Below are positions 35,243 to 47,379 of a stretch of DNA of 64,000 nucleotides, in pieces (position 1 is the first letter of the stretch; each line of letters opens with the position of its first letter). Position numbers and translations under genes: made by a program. The DNA is taken from positions 1-64,000 of the forward strand of contig NZ_JAPZSK010000010.1 of the NCBI RefSeq assembly GCF_027531815.1. The letters are read 5' to 3'. The notes under the pieces are model-generated. The model saw nothing but the letters and a program-made list of their open reading frames with translations, searched no databases and was not told the DNA's origin. The DNA comes from Gemmatimonas sp. (GTDB lineage Bacteria > Gemmatimonadota > Gemmatimonadetes > Gemmatimonadales > Gemmatimonadaceae).

Positions 35243-36231
35243 ACCGCCCCCGCCCTCATGAGATCGTGCAGGTGCACGACACCCACCAGGCGTTGCGCGC
35301 CATCGACGACAGGCATGGCCATGATCCCATGCGTTTCCATGCGGTGCACGACAGCACTCCCCAGTTCAGTATCCTCCGCCATCCGTGGCGCCGTCGTCAT
35401 GACCGAGGCCACGGAAATGGTCAGCACATCGTCCTGCCGCTCGAGCAGGCGAGTGAGATCTCCTGCGGTGACGACCCCGGACACCCGGTCCTGTTCCACC
35501 ACGATGGCAATGCCGCGTCGCGCGGCGAGCAGAACCACCGCCTCGCGCATCGTGGCGCCGAGTGGGAGCGTGGGGAGCTGCTCTCGTACCATGACGTCGG
35601 CGACACGGGTGAGCAGGCGCCGGCCGAGCGCACCTCCCGGATGCAGTCTGGCGAAATCCTCGGCGCGGAACCCCTTGGCCTGCAGCAGGGCCACGGCCAG
35701 CGCGTCACCAAGGGCCAGGGTGACCGTTGTACTGGTGGTGGGGGCGAGGTCGTGTGGGCACGCCTCCTCCTTCACCAGCAGGTCGAGCGTGACATCGCAG
35801 AGACGGCCGAGGCGCGATCCGGCCACAGCGGTCATGGCGATGCGCTTCACACCGAGGCGCGCCAGCGCCTCGATCAGTCCGAGCAGTTCGTCGCTTTCCC
35901 CACTCTTCGAGATGAGAATGGCGACATCGTCGGGGCCGACGATGCCGAGGTCGCCATGCACACTCTCGACGGGATGGAGAAACGTTGCCGGGGTGCCGGT
36001 GCTTGTGAAGGTGGCCGCGATCTTCCGCCCCACCAGCCCCGACTTGCCGACACCGGCCACGATGATGCGACCGGTGCACGAGGTCAGCAGCCGCACCGCT
36101 TCGGCGAAGGGTTCTCCCAACGCCCGTTCGCTCCGCTGAAGCGCCTCCGCTTCGAGGGCCAGCACGCGTCGCCCACGTTCAATGATCGTCGTCGAGTCGA
36201 GCGCGGCCCCTGTCGTCTGCGTGCGAGTCAC
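35239..36231 (-). CDS. kdsD: Arabinose-5-phosphate isomerase (KpsF/GutQ/KdsD family)
   Basis: Makes D-arabinose-5-phosphate from ribulose-5-phosphate, the first step of Kdo synthesis. The 330-residue protein has an N-terminal SIS sugar-isomerase domain (GVGKSGLVGRKIAATF, HGDLGIV, SKSGESDEL, about 35-185) and two C-terminal CBS domains (about 205-325). It starts 4 nt inside kdsC, in a run of Kdo genes. Confidence 0.94.
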   Translation of the reverse strand: MTRTQTTGAALDSTTIIERGRRVLALEAEALQRSERALGEPFAEAVRLLTSCTGRIIVAGVGKSGLVGRKIAATFTSTGTPATFLHPVESVHGDLGIVGPDDVAILISKSGESDELLGLIEALARLGVKRIAMTAVAGSRLGRLCDVTLDLLVKEEACPHDLAPTTSTTVTLALGDALAVALLQAKGFRAEDFARLHPGGALGRRLLTRVADVMVREQLPTLPLGATMREAVVLLAARRGIAIVVEQDRVSGVVTAGDLTRLLERQDDVLTISVASVMTTAPRMAEDTELGSAVVHRMETHGIMAMPVVDGAQRLVGVVHLHDLMRAGAV

Positions 36232-36877
36232 TGCGTCACCTCGGTTGCATGCGGCCGGCCTGCGGCGCCGACCGCCAGTTCACTGCGGGAGGCCACGTAC
36301 CGCTCCACCGCGTCGCTCCATTCGCCGCGCGCGTAGAGCAAGGCCTCGGCGAATTCGCGCACCGCACCATGTCCGCCACGCGCCTGCAGCTGCAGCACCG
36401 CCGCCCGACGCGCTTCCGGGACGGCATTCGCCACGGCGACCGGCAGGCCCACGACGCGCAGAACGGCAAGATCGGGAAGGTCGTCACCCACGAAGGCCAC
36501 CTCGTCGAGGCTGATCCCCAGCGAGCTGCACAGCTCGCTGAGCGCCGGGAGTTTTCGGGCCTGCGGATCCTGAATGCAGGCATCGACCCGCAATTCGCGC
36601 GCGCGCACGGCCACGCTTTCCGAGACGCGTCCGGTCACGAGGGCCACCTTGAGGCCGCACTCCCGCAGCATGGCCATTCCCAGCCCATCCTGCACGTCGT
36701 AGCGCTTGAATTCAAACGGGGCCGGCACGCCCTCATGCAGCGCGCTCCCCAAGTAAAGGCCGCCGTCGGTGAGCACCCCATCGACATCGAACGCCACCAG
36801 GCGCACGCGACGGGCCAGCGCCGCCTCGATGCGCGGCGTCTGGACCACGAGTGGCGGGAGCGAGGAACCGTGGCTGG

Positions 36878-36881
<4 letters not shown>
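36228..36881 (-). CDS. kdsC: 3-deoxy-D-manno-octulosonate 8-phosphate phosphatase KdsC
   Basis: HAD-family phosphatase that dephosphorylates Kdo-8-phosphate. The 217-residue protein has the nucleophile motif FDVDGVLTDG (D32 nucleophile, D34), the GRVSESV loop and FVGDDLPDL (Mg-binding). It is longer than typical KdsC (about 180) because of an N-terminal extension of about 20 residues and a C-terminal tail. It overlaps kdsD and kdsA by 4 nt each. Confidence 0.93.
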
Positions 36882-39441
<2,560 letters not shown>

Positions 39442-40203
39442 CTATGGCGCGACACGGAGCGTGGGCTCCGACCAGCGCCGATTCGCGCGGAGCAAATCGT
39501 CTTCGGTGTCGATGCCGCCCTCTGCGAAGGGCACGTGTGCTACGCCGATCGGGATATCGTGCGCGAGTGGCCGCAGCTGCTCCAGCCGCTCGACGAGCTC
39601 GAGCGGATGCGGCGCCAACGTTACCCACTGCCGCAGCGCTTCGCGGGTATAGGCGTACACCCCCACGTGCTGGCGAACGAGCGGCGCCAGGATCGGCTCG
39701 TCAGACGCGTCACGCAGAAACGGAATGGGTGCCCGTGAAAAATAGAGGGCCCGACCGCTCTCGGTGCACACGACCTTCACCACGTCGGCACGCTGCTGTG
39801 CGGAAGCCGCCACGGAGACCGCTGCCGTCCCGATGGGCGCGCGGCCGCTGGCGACGATCCCGACGGCTCCTTCGAGCGCCTCGCGTGACACAAATGGCTC
39901 GTCCCCCTGTACATTGAGCACGACCTGCCAGGTCGAGAACTCGGGACGCGACGCCACCTCGGCCACGCGATCCGTGCCGCTCGGGTGGTCCGCTCGCGTC
40001 ATCACTGCGTGAATGCCATGGGCGGCGCAGACGGCGGCAATGTCCGGGTGGTCGGTTGCCACCACCACGCGGTCCGCCACCTGCAAGGCTTCGACACGCT
40101 GGTGCACCCGGACGACGAGTGGTTCGCCTCCCAGGAGGCGAAGCGGTTTGCGGGGGAGCCGGGTCGCGCCAAGGCGCGCCGGAATCACCGCGAGGACAGC
40201 CAT
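39442..40203 (-). CDS. kdsB: 3-deoxy-manno-octulosonate cytidylyltransferase KdsB
   Basis: Activates Kdo as CMP-Kdo for transfer to lipid A. From the ATG at 40203 the protein is 253 residues, the family size. Motifs are VIPARLGATRLPRKPL (nucleotide-binding loop, about 7-22), VVATDHPDI, SGTDRVAE and VQGDEPF. The start is divergent from terC across a 125-bp gap, so transcription of the kdsB-pyrG-kdsACD-lpt-rpoN run probably begins there. Confidence 0.95.
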   Translation of the reverse strand: MAVLAVIPARLGATRLPRKPLRLLGGEPLVVRVHQRVEALQVADRVVVATDHPDIAAVCAAHGIHAVMTRADHPSGTDRVAEVASRPEFSTWQVVLNVQGDEPFVSREALEGAVGIVASGRAPIGTAAVSVAASAQQRADVVKVVCTESGRALYFSRAPIPFLRDASDEPILAPLVRQHVGVYAYTREALRQWVTLAPHPLELVERLEQLRPLAHDIPIGVAHVPFAEGGIDTEDDLLRANRRWSEPTLRVAP

Positions 40204-40225
40204 GGTCCAGTGCGCTGGGGCGTGG

Positions 40226-40253
40226 TTGCAGCAAAATTCACGCCAGTTAAGAT
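40226..40253 (+). promoter_or_regulatory. Weak candidate promoter for terC
   Basis: TTGCAG (40226..40231) and TAAGAT (40248..40253) are 16 bp apart in the 125-bp gap between divergent kdsB and terC. The match is moderate. I found no riboswitch-like fold of the kind that controls some terC/alx genes. Confidence 0.35.
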
Positions 40254-40328
40254 ACCCGGTTCGGCTCGGCAAGGCAAACGTGTCCTGCCCGTCGGACGCG
40301 TCACCATTTGCATCTCCAGCTTTCCGTC

Positions 40329-41273
40329 ATGCCCACGTCTTGGTGGATCGGCTTCAACGTCATGGTGCTGTTCCTGTTGGCCCTCGATCTCGGGGTGTTC
40401 AACCGGAAGGCGCACGCGGTTTCGGTCAAGGAAGCGCTCGGCTGGAGCGCCCTCTGGGTGTCGCTGGCGATCGGGTTCGGCCTCTGGATCGGGCAGTCCA
40501 TGGGACGCCAATCCATGCTCGAGTTCTATGCCGGCTATCTGGTGGAACAGGCATTGTCCGTCGACAACCTGTTCGTCTTCATCCTGATCTTCGGCTACTT
40601 CCGCGTTCCGCAGGAACTCCAGCACCGGGTGCTCTTCTGGGGCATTCTTGGCGCGCTGCTCATGCGTGGCGCCATGATCGGCGCGGGCGCCATCCTGCTC
40701 GCGCAATTCCATTGGATCATCTACCTGTTCGGCGCCTTTCTCGTCTACACCGGCTTCAAGATGGCCTTCGGTGGGGGGAGCGACATCGAGCCGGAGCAGA
40801 ACCCCGTCATTCGGATGGTGCGCCGGTTCGTTCCCCTCACCACCAAGTTCCACGGCGAGCAGTTCTTCGTACGGGAGGCGATCGAGCCGGGGGGAGCGCT
40901 ACGCCGCGTCGCCACGCCCCTCTTCGTCGTGCTCGTGCTCGTGGAGACCACCGACGTGGTGTTCGCTGTCGACTCCATTCCTGCCATTTTCGGCGTGACG
41001 CGCAACCCGTTCCTCGTGTACACGTCGAACGTGTTCGCCATCCTCGGGCTCCGATCGCTCTATTTCGTGCTCGCCAACATCATCGGCAAGTTCCACCTGC
41101 TCAAGTACGGCTTGTCGGTCGTGCTGGCATTCGTGGGGGTGAAGATGCTGCTCAGTGAAGTGCGCCCCATCGGCATCGGGGTGTCGCTGGGTGTGGTGGC
41201 CGGTGTCCTGGTGGGGAGCGTGCTGCTGTCGCTGGTGATTCCGCCGCGCAAGGAAAGCAAAGCGGACGACTGA
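40329..41273 (+). CDS. TerC-family integral membrane protein
   Basis: A 314-residue membrane protein with about nine hydrophobic helices and the TerC motifs SVDNLFVFILIFGYFRVP and FAVDSIPAIFGVTRNPF, each with conserved Asp residues. Relatives (Alx, MeeY/MeeF, TerC) export or handle metals such as Mn2+, or act in tellurite resistance; the closest role here is unknown. The ATG at 40329 gives the normal N-terminus. It is the only + strand gene in the right arm, flanked by a divergent gap and by a long palindrome. Confidence 0.88.
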   Translation: MPTSWWIGFNVMVLFLLALDLGVFNRKAHAVSVKEALGWSALWVSLAIGFGLWIGQSMGRQSMLEFYAGYLVEQALSVDNLFVFILIFGYFRVPQELQHRVLFWGILGALLMRGAMIGAGAILLAQFHWIIYLFGAFLVYTGFKMAFGGGSDIEPEQNPVIRMVRRFVPLTTKFHGEQFFVREAIEPGGALRRVATPLFVVLVLVETTDVVFAVDSIPAIFGVTRNPFLVYTSNVFAILGLRSLYFVLANIIGKFHLLKYGLSVVLAFVGVKMLLSEVRPIGIGVSLGVVAGVLVGSVLLSLVIPPRKESKADD

Positions 41274-41299
41274 TGCGCCGTCCGGCAGCTGGTTGGGAA

Positions 41300-41398
41300 A
41301 CGCGTCAACACGGAGTTCACGGAGGAAGGTGAGAGCGCGGAGAACGGTACAAGTTGGCGCTCTTCTCCGTGCCCTCACCTGACTCGGTGAACTCCGTG

Positions 41399-41407
<9 letters not shown>
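41300..41407. repeat. About 108-bp imperfect palindrome between terC and trpG
   Basis: Nested inverted arms: ACGCG (41300..41304) with CGCGT (41403..41407); ACACGGAGTTCAC (41308..41320) with GTGAACTCCGTGT (41387..41399); AGGTGAG (41327..41333) with CTCACCT (41374..41380); CGGAGAA (41338..41344) with TTCTCCG (41363..41369). The left arm also contains a direct repeat of CACGGAG. The right arm touches the trpG stop. It could be a bidirectional terminator between convergent genes (no T-run) or a small dispersed repeat. Confidence 0.75.
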
Positions 41408-42007
<600 letters not shown>

Positions 42008-42021
42008 GGTGAAGCTAGAGG

Positions 42022-42960
42022 TCAGGCGCGCGGGTGGAACTGCTTGTGCACACTCCGAAGATACTCGCGGTCCACGTGCGTGTAGATCTGCGTGGTGGCA
42101 ATGTCGGCGTGGCCCAGCATCTCCTGCACCGCACGCAGGTCCGCGCCTCCCTCCAGCAGGTGGGTCGCAAAGGAGTGGCGCAGTGTGTGCGGGGACACGG
42201 CTTTCTCGAGTCCCGCTTGTTCCACATACTTGCGCAGAATTTTCCAGGCCCCCATGCGCGTCAACGGCGCGCCGCGTCCGTTGAGAAACAGCAGCCCCTT
42301 CCCCTGCCCCCGCTCCAGCACTGGCCGGAGTTCGCGCACATAGACCGCGACGGCGCCGATCGCCGAGCGCCCGATCGGGACGAGGCGTTCCTTGCTGCCC
42401 TTGCCGAACACGCGCACGAGCCCCTCCTCAAGCAGCACGTCCTTGACCGCCAGGCCGATCCATTCCGACACCCGGAGTCCGGCGCCGTAGGCCAGTTCGA
42501 GCATGGCACGGTCACGAAACGCCAGACGTTCTTCGAGCTGCGGCGCCGCGAGCAGTCGCGTCACTTCCTCCACGCTCAGGACCTCGGGCAAGGTCCGCCA
42601 CCGTTGAGGGGAGTCGAGCCGCTCCGTGGGATCGGTCGTGACCACCCCTTCGGCAAGCAGGATCCGATACCATGTGCGGAGCGCCGAGATGTTGCGACGG
42701 ATCGAGCTGCCGGCCAGGCCGAGATCCTTGAGGTGGTAGATGAACTCCCGGAGCGCCGCGGCGGTGATGGCACCGACCGTCGTGATCCCCTGCGCGCGCA
42801 TGAACACCGCACAGCGCAGCACATCGCGCCGATACGCGTCGATGGTCCGGGGTGAGGCCCCCGCCTCGAGCGCCAAGGCATCCTCGAACAGCTGCAGGGC
42901 GAACCCCTGCTGCAGACGGCGCCAGTCGTCGCCACGGTCAGGCAACGCCGGAGATGTCAC
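42022..42960 (-). CDS. xerD: Site-specific tyrosine recombinase XerD-like
   Basis: A 312-residue Xer recombinase: N-terminal SAM-like core-binding domain (about 15-105) and C-terminal catalytic domain. All catalytic residues are present: R163 (GAGLRVSE), K187 (GKGSK), H258 and R261 ([12 protein letters not shown]), H284 (LGHADIATT) and the nucleophile Y293 (QIYTHV). Length and motifs match XerD/XerC, not a phage integrase. The GTG at 42960 overlaps the dedA stop (GTGA); the longer open frame upstream is antiparallel-free but lies within dedA. Its partner XerC is outside the window. The natural target should be the dif-like site at 24830..24857. Confidence 0.92.
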   Translation of the reverse strand: MTSPALPDRGDDWRRLQQGFALQLFEDALALEAGASPRTIDAYRRDVLRCAVFMRAQGITTVGAITAAALREFIYHLKDLGLAGSSIRRNISALRTWYRILLAEGVVTTDPTERLDSPQRWRTLPEVLSVEEVTRLLAAPQLEERLAFRDRAMLELAYGAGLRVSEWIGLAVKDVLLEEGLVRVFGKGSKERLVPIGRSAIGAVAVYVRELRPVLERGQGKGLLFLNGRGAPLTRMGAWKILRKYVEQAGLEKAVSPHTLRHSFATHLLEGGADLRAVQEMLGHADIATTQIYTHVDREYLRSVHKQFHPRA

Positions 42961-43583
42961 TGGTGGGGCCCGCCGCCCGCGCGCGACGAGCGCATCCGCC
43001 ACGCGACAATCGCCACCACCATCATGGCAAGCACACCGGCGCCGATCGCCAGCAGGCGTTGCTGCTCCCCGATGCGCGCCAGCAACTGATCTGCGTTCGC
43101 GCCGGCCCGAAACGCCAGGACACACACGATCCCGTACCACACGCCGGATGCCAGTGTCATGGCAATGGCGGCACGCACGGCGCCGATGCCCAACGCTCCC
43201 GCCATGGGCGGCACCAGCGCGCGCACGCCCGGCAGGAAGCGACTCGCCATCACCGCGAACAGCCCCTGCGTCTGGAATCGCTCCGCAAAGCGGTCGGCTG
43301 CGGACGGTGAGACCATGGCAGGAAAGCGCCGCATCATCCACGGGAGACCGTAGCGGTGACCCAACCCATACATGAGCATGGCGCCTCCCACGTTACCCAC
43401 CATGGTCGCCAGCCACACGCCCCATTCGGTCCCGTTGCCGCGCGCAGCCACGAACGCGCCGAGCGCAATCACCGTGTCGGCAGGGAGCGGCGGAAAGACA
43501 TTCTCGAGAAAAGCCGCCGCGATGATGGCCCCGTACAACAGGGCCTCGGGAAGCGACGTCAACCACGCCATGAGCTCAGTCAT
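42957..43583 (-). CDS. DedA-family membrane protein
   Basis: A 208-residue membrane protein of the DedA/SNARE-associated family, whose members scramble or flip phospholipids such as undecaprenyl phosphate and keep the proton gradient. Motifs are AFLENVFPPLPADTVIALGAF (re-entrant loop), GNVGGAMLMYGLGHRYG and SRFLPGVRALVPPMAG, with two C-terminal helices. The specific lipid is unknown. It overlaps xerD by 4 nt. Confidence 0.88.
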   Translation of the reverse strand: MTELMAWLTSLPEALLYGAIIAAAFLENVFPPLPADTVIALGAFVAARGNGTEWGVWLATMVGNVGGAMLMYGLGHRYGLPWMMRRFPAMVSPSAADRFAERFQTQGLFAVMASRFLPGVRALVPPMAGALGIGAVRAAIAMTLASGVWYGIVCVLAFRAGANADQLLARIGEQQRLLAIGAGVLAMMVVAIVAWRMRSSRAGGGPHQ

Positions 43584-43652
43584 GTTGCCTCCCGGTGCCG
43601 GGGGGACGGCTGGGCGATCGGCGCGTGCACGGCGCGGGATCGCCGCACATCA

Positions 43653-44147
43653 TCAGTCGCGTCGGATGACGGACGCCGTCGCCATGACGGCCAATCCCTC
43701 ACCTCGACCAATCCAGCCCAGGCCCTCGTTCGTCTTGCCCTTTACGAACACCTCCGCCACCTCGATCTCGAGCACCGCGGCCAGCCGTTCCCGCATCGCC
43801 GCCCGATGCGGGCCGATCTTGGGCTGTTGCGTGATCACGGTGACATCCACGTTGCCCACCCGCCATCCCGCCTGGTGCAGGCGCGCGACGGCCGCGGCGA
43901 GCATCACGACGGAGTCCTTCCCCTTGTTGGCGGCGTCCGTATCGGGGAACATCTCGCCGATATCGCCCAGGCCGGCGGCGCCCAGCACGGCATCGGTGAT
44001 GGCATGACACACGGCATCGCCGTCGGAATGTCCCGCACAGTGCATGGACGCTGGAACGTCGATGCCGCCCAGTCGCATGGGCCCGCCCTCACCGAACCGA
44101 TGGGAGTCATAGCCGATCCCCACGCGCAGTCCCATCGACGTCGTCAC
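43653..44147 (-). CDS. ispF: 2-C-methyl-D-erythritol 2,4-cyclodiphosphate synthase
   Basis: MEP-pathway enzyme of isoprenoid synthesis, feeding undecaprenol and menaquinone side chains. The zinc ligands D14 and H16 (GYDSHRF) and H40 (GHSDGD) are present, as are LGDIGEMFPDTD and the C-terminal KGKTNEGLGWIGRGEG. The GTG at 44147 overlaps the mqnC stop (GTGA) and gives 164 residues; ATG at 44135 would also give a normal protein. Confidence 0.93.
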   Translation of the reverse strand: MTTSMGLRVGIGYDSHRFGEGGPMRLGGIDVPASMHCAGHSDGDAVCHAITDAVLGAAGLGDIGEMFPDTDAANKGKDSVVMLAAAVARLHQAGWRVGNVDVTVITQQPKIGPHRAAMRERLAAVLEIEVAEVFVKGKTNEGLGWIGRGEGLAVMATASVIRRD

Positions 44148-45220
44148 GCCGCCGCCGTGGCCGCCACAACGGGAGCAGCCATCGACACCCCGTCGTCGCT
44201 GCTGATGATGGAGTAATCCTGCCGCCGCCGCGCCGGCGTGAAGCCCGCGTCGACAATGAGCCGGTCGAGCTCGTCGGTGGTCGTACGATGCGTCGTGTTC
44301 GCGGCCGACACCACGTTCTCCTCGATCATGAGCGACCCGAAGTCGTTGCAGCCGTAGCGCAGGGCCATCTGTCCCACCTTCATCCCCATGGTAACCCAGC
44401 TCGACTGCAGGTTGGGAATGTTGTCGAGCACAATGCGGGACATGGCAACCGTGCGCAGGTACGTCACGGCATCGGTCTTGGGCATGTGCGACATCGTGGG
44501 CGTGTTCTCCGGCTGCAACGGCCACGTGATGAACGCCGTGAAGCCATGCGTGCGCGCCTGCAGTTCACGCACGCGCTGCAGGTGCTCGATGCGTTCGGCC
44601 AGCGTCTCGCCAATGCCGTACATCATAGTCACCGATGTCTTCATGCCGGCATTGTGCGCCAGTTCCATGATCTCGAGCCAGCGATCGGCACCCGCCTTCT
44701 TGGGAGCCGCGATGTCCCGCACCCGCTGCACGAGAATTTCGCCACCGCCACCGGGAATGGAGTCGAGCCCCGCGGCCTTCAGTTCGCGGATGACATCGGT
44801 GGCGTCCATGCGGAAGCGCGTGGCGAAGAAATCCACCTCGCTCGGGGAGAAGCCGTGGATGTGAATCGGGTGATACATCTTGATGTAGCGCAGCAGATCG
44901 AGGTACCACTCGAACGGGATGTACGGATTGTGGCCGCCCTGAATCAGGATCTGCACACCGCCGAGCGCCTTCGTTTCCTCGATCTTCTCGCCGATCTGCT
45001 CGTATGAGAGGGTATACCCCTCCCCATGCTTCGGCCGTCGATAAAACGCGCAGAAGCCGCAATCGGCTACACACACGTTCGTATAGTTGATGTTCCGATC
45101 GACGATGTACGTCACGACGCCAAGCGGATGCTTCTGCTCGCGAATGCGATCGGCTTCGAGGCCCAGTTCGAGCAGCGGCGCGTTGGTGTAGAAATCGAGA
45201 AGATCACGCATGACGGTCAC
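44144..45220 (-). CDS. mqnC: Cyclic dehypoxanthinyl futalosine synthase MqnC
   Basis: Radical SAM enzyme of the futalosine route to menaquinone; cyclises dehypoxanthinyl futalosine. The 358-residue protein has CX3CX2C at C50, C54 and C57 (CVADCGFC), the QGGHNP segment (about residues 94-99) and the SIPGGGGEIL block. mqnA and mqnE follow upstream in the same orientation; mqnB and mqnD are outside the window. Confidence 0.93.
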   Translation of the reverse strand: MTVMRDLLDFYTNAPLLELGLEADRIREQKHPLGVVTYIVDRNINYTNVCVADCGFCAFYRRPKHGEGYTLSYEQIGEKIEETKALGGVQILIQGGHNPYIPFEWYLDLLRYIKMYHPIHIHGFSPSEVDFFATRFRMDATDVIRELKAAGLDSIPGGGGEILVQRVRDIAAPKKAGADRWLEIMELAHNAGMKTSVTMMYGIGETLAERIEHLQRVRELQARTHGFTAFITWPLQPENTPTMSHMPKTDAVTYLRTVAMSRIVLDNIPNLQSSWVTMGMKVGQMALRYGCNDFGSLMIEENVVSAANTTHRTTTDELDRLIVDAGFTPARRRQDYSIISSDDGVSMAAPVVAATAAA

Positions 45221-45241
45221 GAGTATGGAGCGGGAATGCGG

Positions 45242-46111
45242 TCAGGCAGCGGGCAGGAATGCCAACGTCCCATCAGGAACACGACCCGCCAATACGAGCC
45301 GACGGAAGAACTCGGTGAGTCCCGCGAGGTGCGGATACGACAAACGGTAATCGAGTCCGGCGAAGTACTCGCGGCAGGTCTCCACGGGCACCCCGCTGGC
45401 CAGAGCGGCCTGGGCAGACAGCTGGTCGAGATGGGCCAGTCCCCAGTCGCGCGAAGCGATGAGCGAGGCGTGTGCCCCCAGCGCCGCGTGCACCGGAGTG
45501 CGCCGCTGCGCCACCCAGACGGCAAAGACGAACGGGAGCCCCGTCCACCGCTTCCACACCGCCCCGAGGTCCTCGATGAACGGATAGCGCTCGGCCCAAA
45601 GTCCCCCGCGACGCGCAGCATCGAACAACGTGAGGGCGGCGTCGCCGATGACAAGGCGCGCGTCGTGTGCCTCGTCGCCGAAACGCGAAATGTCACCCAT
45701 TTCGGCGTCGCCAGGCACGAACTCGGGGCGGCACTTCCAGACATGCTCGAACAGGAGTTCGAGCAGGTGCACCGACGTCATGCTGCTGCGACTCACGACC
45801 ACCCGGCGGCCACCGAGATCGCGTGCATCACGCGTGCTGAAGAGCATCACGCTGCGGACTGGTCCGTCACTCGTGATCCCCAGCTCCGGCAACAGCAGGA
45901 ACTGGTGCGCGTCCCGCGCGTACTCCACAGCCGAGACCACGCTGATGTCGATGTCACCCGTGGCCATGAGGCGGTTGAGCTGCGTCGGCACCCCGTCCAC
46001 CAACGTCCCATCGAGTGGCACGATGCCGCGCTCGATGGCCCCGTACACCGGGTAGCAGTTGATGTACCGGATGCGTCCTACCCGCAGCGCGGCGCGCCCC
46101 GTGTCGCTCAT
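45242..46111 (-). CDS. mqnA: Chorismate dehydratase MqnA
   Basis: First enzyme of the futalosine pathway: turns chorismate into 3-enolpyruvylbenzoate. The 289-residue protein has a periplasmic-binding-protein-like fold with the MqnA segments RVGRIRYINCYPVY (about 10-23), SAVEYARD and LPFVFAVWVA. It lies between mqnC and mqnE with gaps of 21 and 2 nt. Confidence 0.92.
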   Translation of the reverse strand: MSDTGRAALRVGRIRYINCYPVYGAIERGIVPLDGTLVDGVPTQLNRLMATGDIDISVVSAVEYARDAHQFLLLPELGITSDGPVRSVMLFSTRDARDLGGRRVVVSRSSMTSVHLLELLFEHVWKCRPEFVPGDAEMGDISRFGDEAHDARLVIGDAALTLFDAARRGGLWAERYPFIEDLGAVWKRWTGLPFVFAVWVAQRRTPVHAALGAHASLIASRDWGLAHLDQLSAQAALASGVPVETCREYFAGLDYRLSYPHLAGLTEFFRRLVLAGRVPDGTLAFLPAA

Positions 46112-46113
46112 CG

Positions 46114-47337
46114 TCAGGTCACCGCGGGGACGAGCGCGTCGCCGGGAGCGGTGACGTCCTCGCCCACGTCGTCCACCGCAAACTCACGGATGACCCGGTA
46201 GAACGAATCCCGCTCCGCCGGCTGCTTGCCGGCGCCACGAATGAGCTGCAGCAGCTGGGGCAGCGTCATGCCCTGCGGCGTGCTCGCTCCCACGGCATGG
46301 TAGATCTTCTCGCGCACGACGGTGCCTTCGATGTCGTTCACGCCGAAGTGCAACGCGATTTGTGAAACGGGGGTGCCCACCATGATCCAGTGGGTCTTGA
46401 TGTGTTCGAAATTGTCGAGAAAGAGACGCCCCACCGCCAAGTTGCGAAGGTCATCGAAGCCAGTCGTGCTGGTCCCCTGCCGGCCCAGCGTCACCCCGAG
46501 TTCGTTGTCGTCGGGGTGATAGGCCAGCGGGATGAACGCGAGAAAGCCGCCGGTCTCATCCTGCAGGGTGCGCAACATGTCGAGGTGCTGCATGCGATCG
46601 TCAATCGTCTCCACGTGACCGTAGAGCATCGTGCAGTTGGACCGGATGCCGAGGCGATGCGCCGTGCGGTGCACGTCAATGTACTCGGCCCCGCCCAGCT
46701 TCTTGTCGGCAATCTGCTCGCGCACGGCTGCACTGAACGTCTCCGCCCCGCCGCCGGGGAGCGTGTCGAGCCCTGCCTCGCGCAAGGCGAGGAGCACCTC
46801 ATCCCGGCCCATCTTCTCGATCCGCGCAATGTGCGCAATCTCGACGGCGGTCAACGCCTTGATGTGCACTTGCGGATGACGCGCCTTGAGCGCGCGGAAC
46901 ATCGTGGTGTAGTACGCCAACCCGGCCTGCATGTCGAGGCCGCCGACGATATGGAACTCGCGCGTGATCGTGCCGTCCGCGCGGTCGGATTCCGCAAGGA
47001 CTTGCTCGAGGGAATACCGGTAGGCGCCCTCTTCTTTCGGCAGGCGCGCATAGCCACAGAAGACGCACGTCTTCCGCAGCACGCAGATGTTGGTGGGGTT
47101 GATGTGCTGGTTGGCCGCGAAGGTCACCCGGTCGCCGTGGCGCGCGCGGTTGGCGGCATTGGCCATGGCCCCCACCCCGAGGATGTCGGGGCTGGTGTAC
47201 AGGGTATGGCCGTCGGCAATCGTGAGGCGCTCGCCGCGCACCAGCTTTTCGCCGATGGGGCGCAGCGCCGGATCGCGCAGCGTGTCGAGGTCGAACGGTA
47301 CTGCGAGCGGCATCAGGACATATCCAGGCGTCGGCAC
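46114..47337 (-). CDS. mqnE: Aminofutalosine synthase MqnE
   Basis: Radical SAM enzyme that joins 3-enolpyruvylbenzoate to adenosine. The 407-residue protein carries HINPTNIC, the GYARLPKEEGAYRYS block, HIVGGLD and LPGGGAETF. The cluster cysteines read C85-X5-C91-X2-C94 (CVLRKTCVFC), not the usual CX3CX2C; the DNA was checked and no frame problem is visible. The start may be at 47337 or at the ATG at 47313. Confidence 0.9.
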   Translation of the reverse strand: MPTPGYVLMPLAVPFDLDTLRDPALRPIGEKLVRGERLTIADGHTLYTSPDILGVGAMANAANRARHGDRVTFAANQHINPTNICVLRKTCVFCGYARLPKEEGAYRYSLEQVLAESDRADGTITREFHIVGGLDMQAGLAYYTTMFRALKARHPQVHIKALTAVEIAHIARIEKMGRDEVLLALREAGLDTLPGGGAETFSAAVREQIADKKLGGAEYIDVHRTAHRLGIRSNCTMLYGHVETIDDRMQHLDMLRTLQDETGGFLAFIPLAYHPDDNELGVTLGRQGTSTTGFDDLRNLAVGRLFLDNFEHIKTHWIMVGTPVSQIALHFGVNDIEGTVVREKIYHAVGASTPQGMTLPQLLQLIRGAGKQPAERDSFYRVIREFAVDDVGEDVTAPGDALVPAVT

Positions 47338-47379
47338 GGCACCACGCCGCGCGTCATCTCGATATACGCCCCGACGGGC

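Noticed and set aside
34325-36139. Open frame of 604 codons on the + strand antisense to lptA, lptC and kdsD
   Set aside because: Arg/Ser/Ala-rich composition typical of the antisense of high-GC genes. The - strand genes have clear motifs and coupled starts.
40204-40328. Mn2+ riboswitch (yybP-ykoY type) upstream of terC
   Set aside because: The 125-bp leader lacks the conserved paired GGGGAG-type elements and any terminator/anti-terminator pair that I can fold by eye.
42022-43341. Longer recombinase beginning near 43341
   Set aside because: The extra 127 codons lie in dedA in another frame and have no similarity to Xer N-termini; the GTG at 42960 overlaps the dedA stop as GTGA like many other junctions here.
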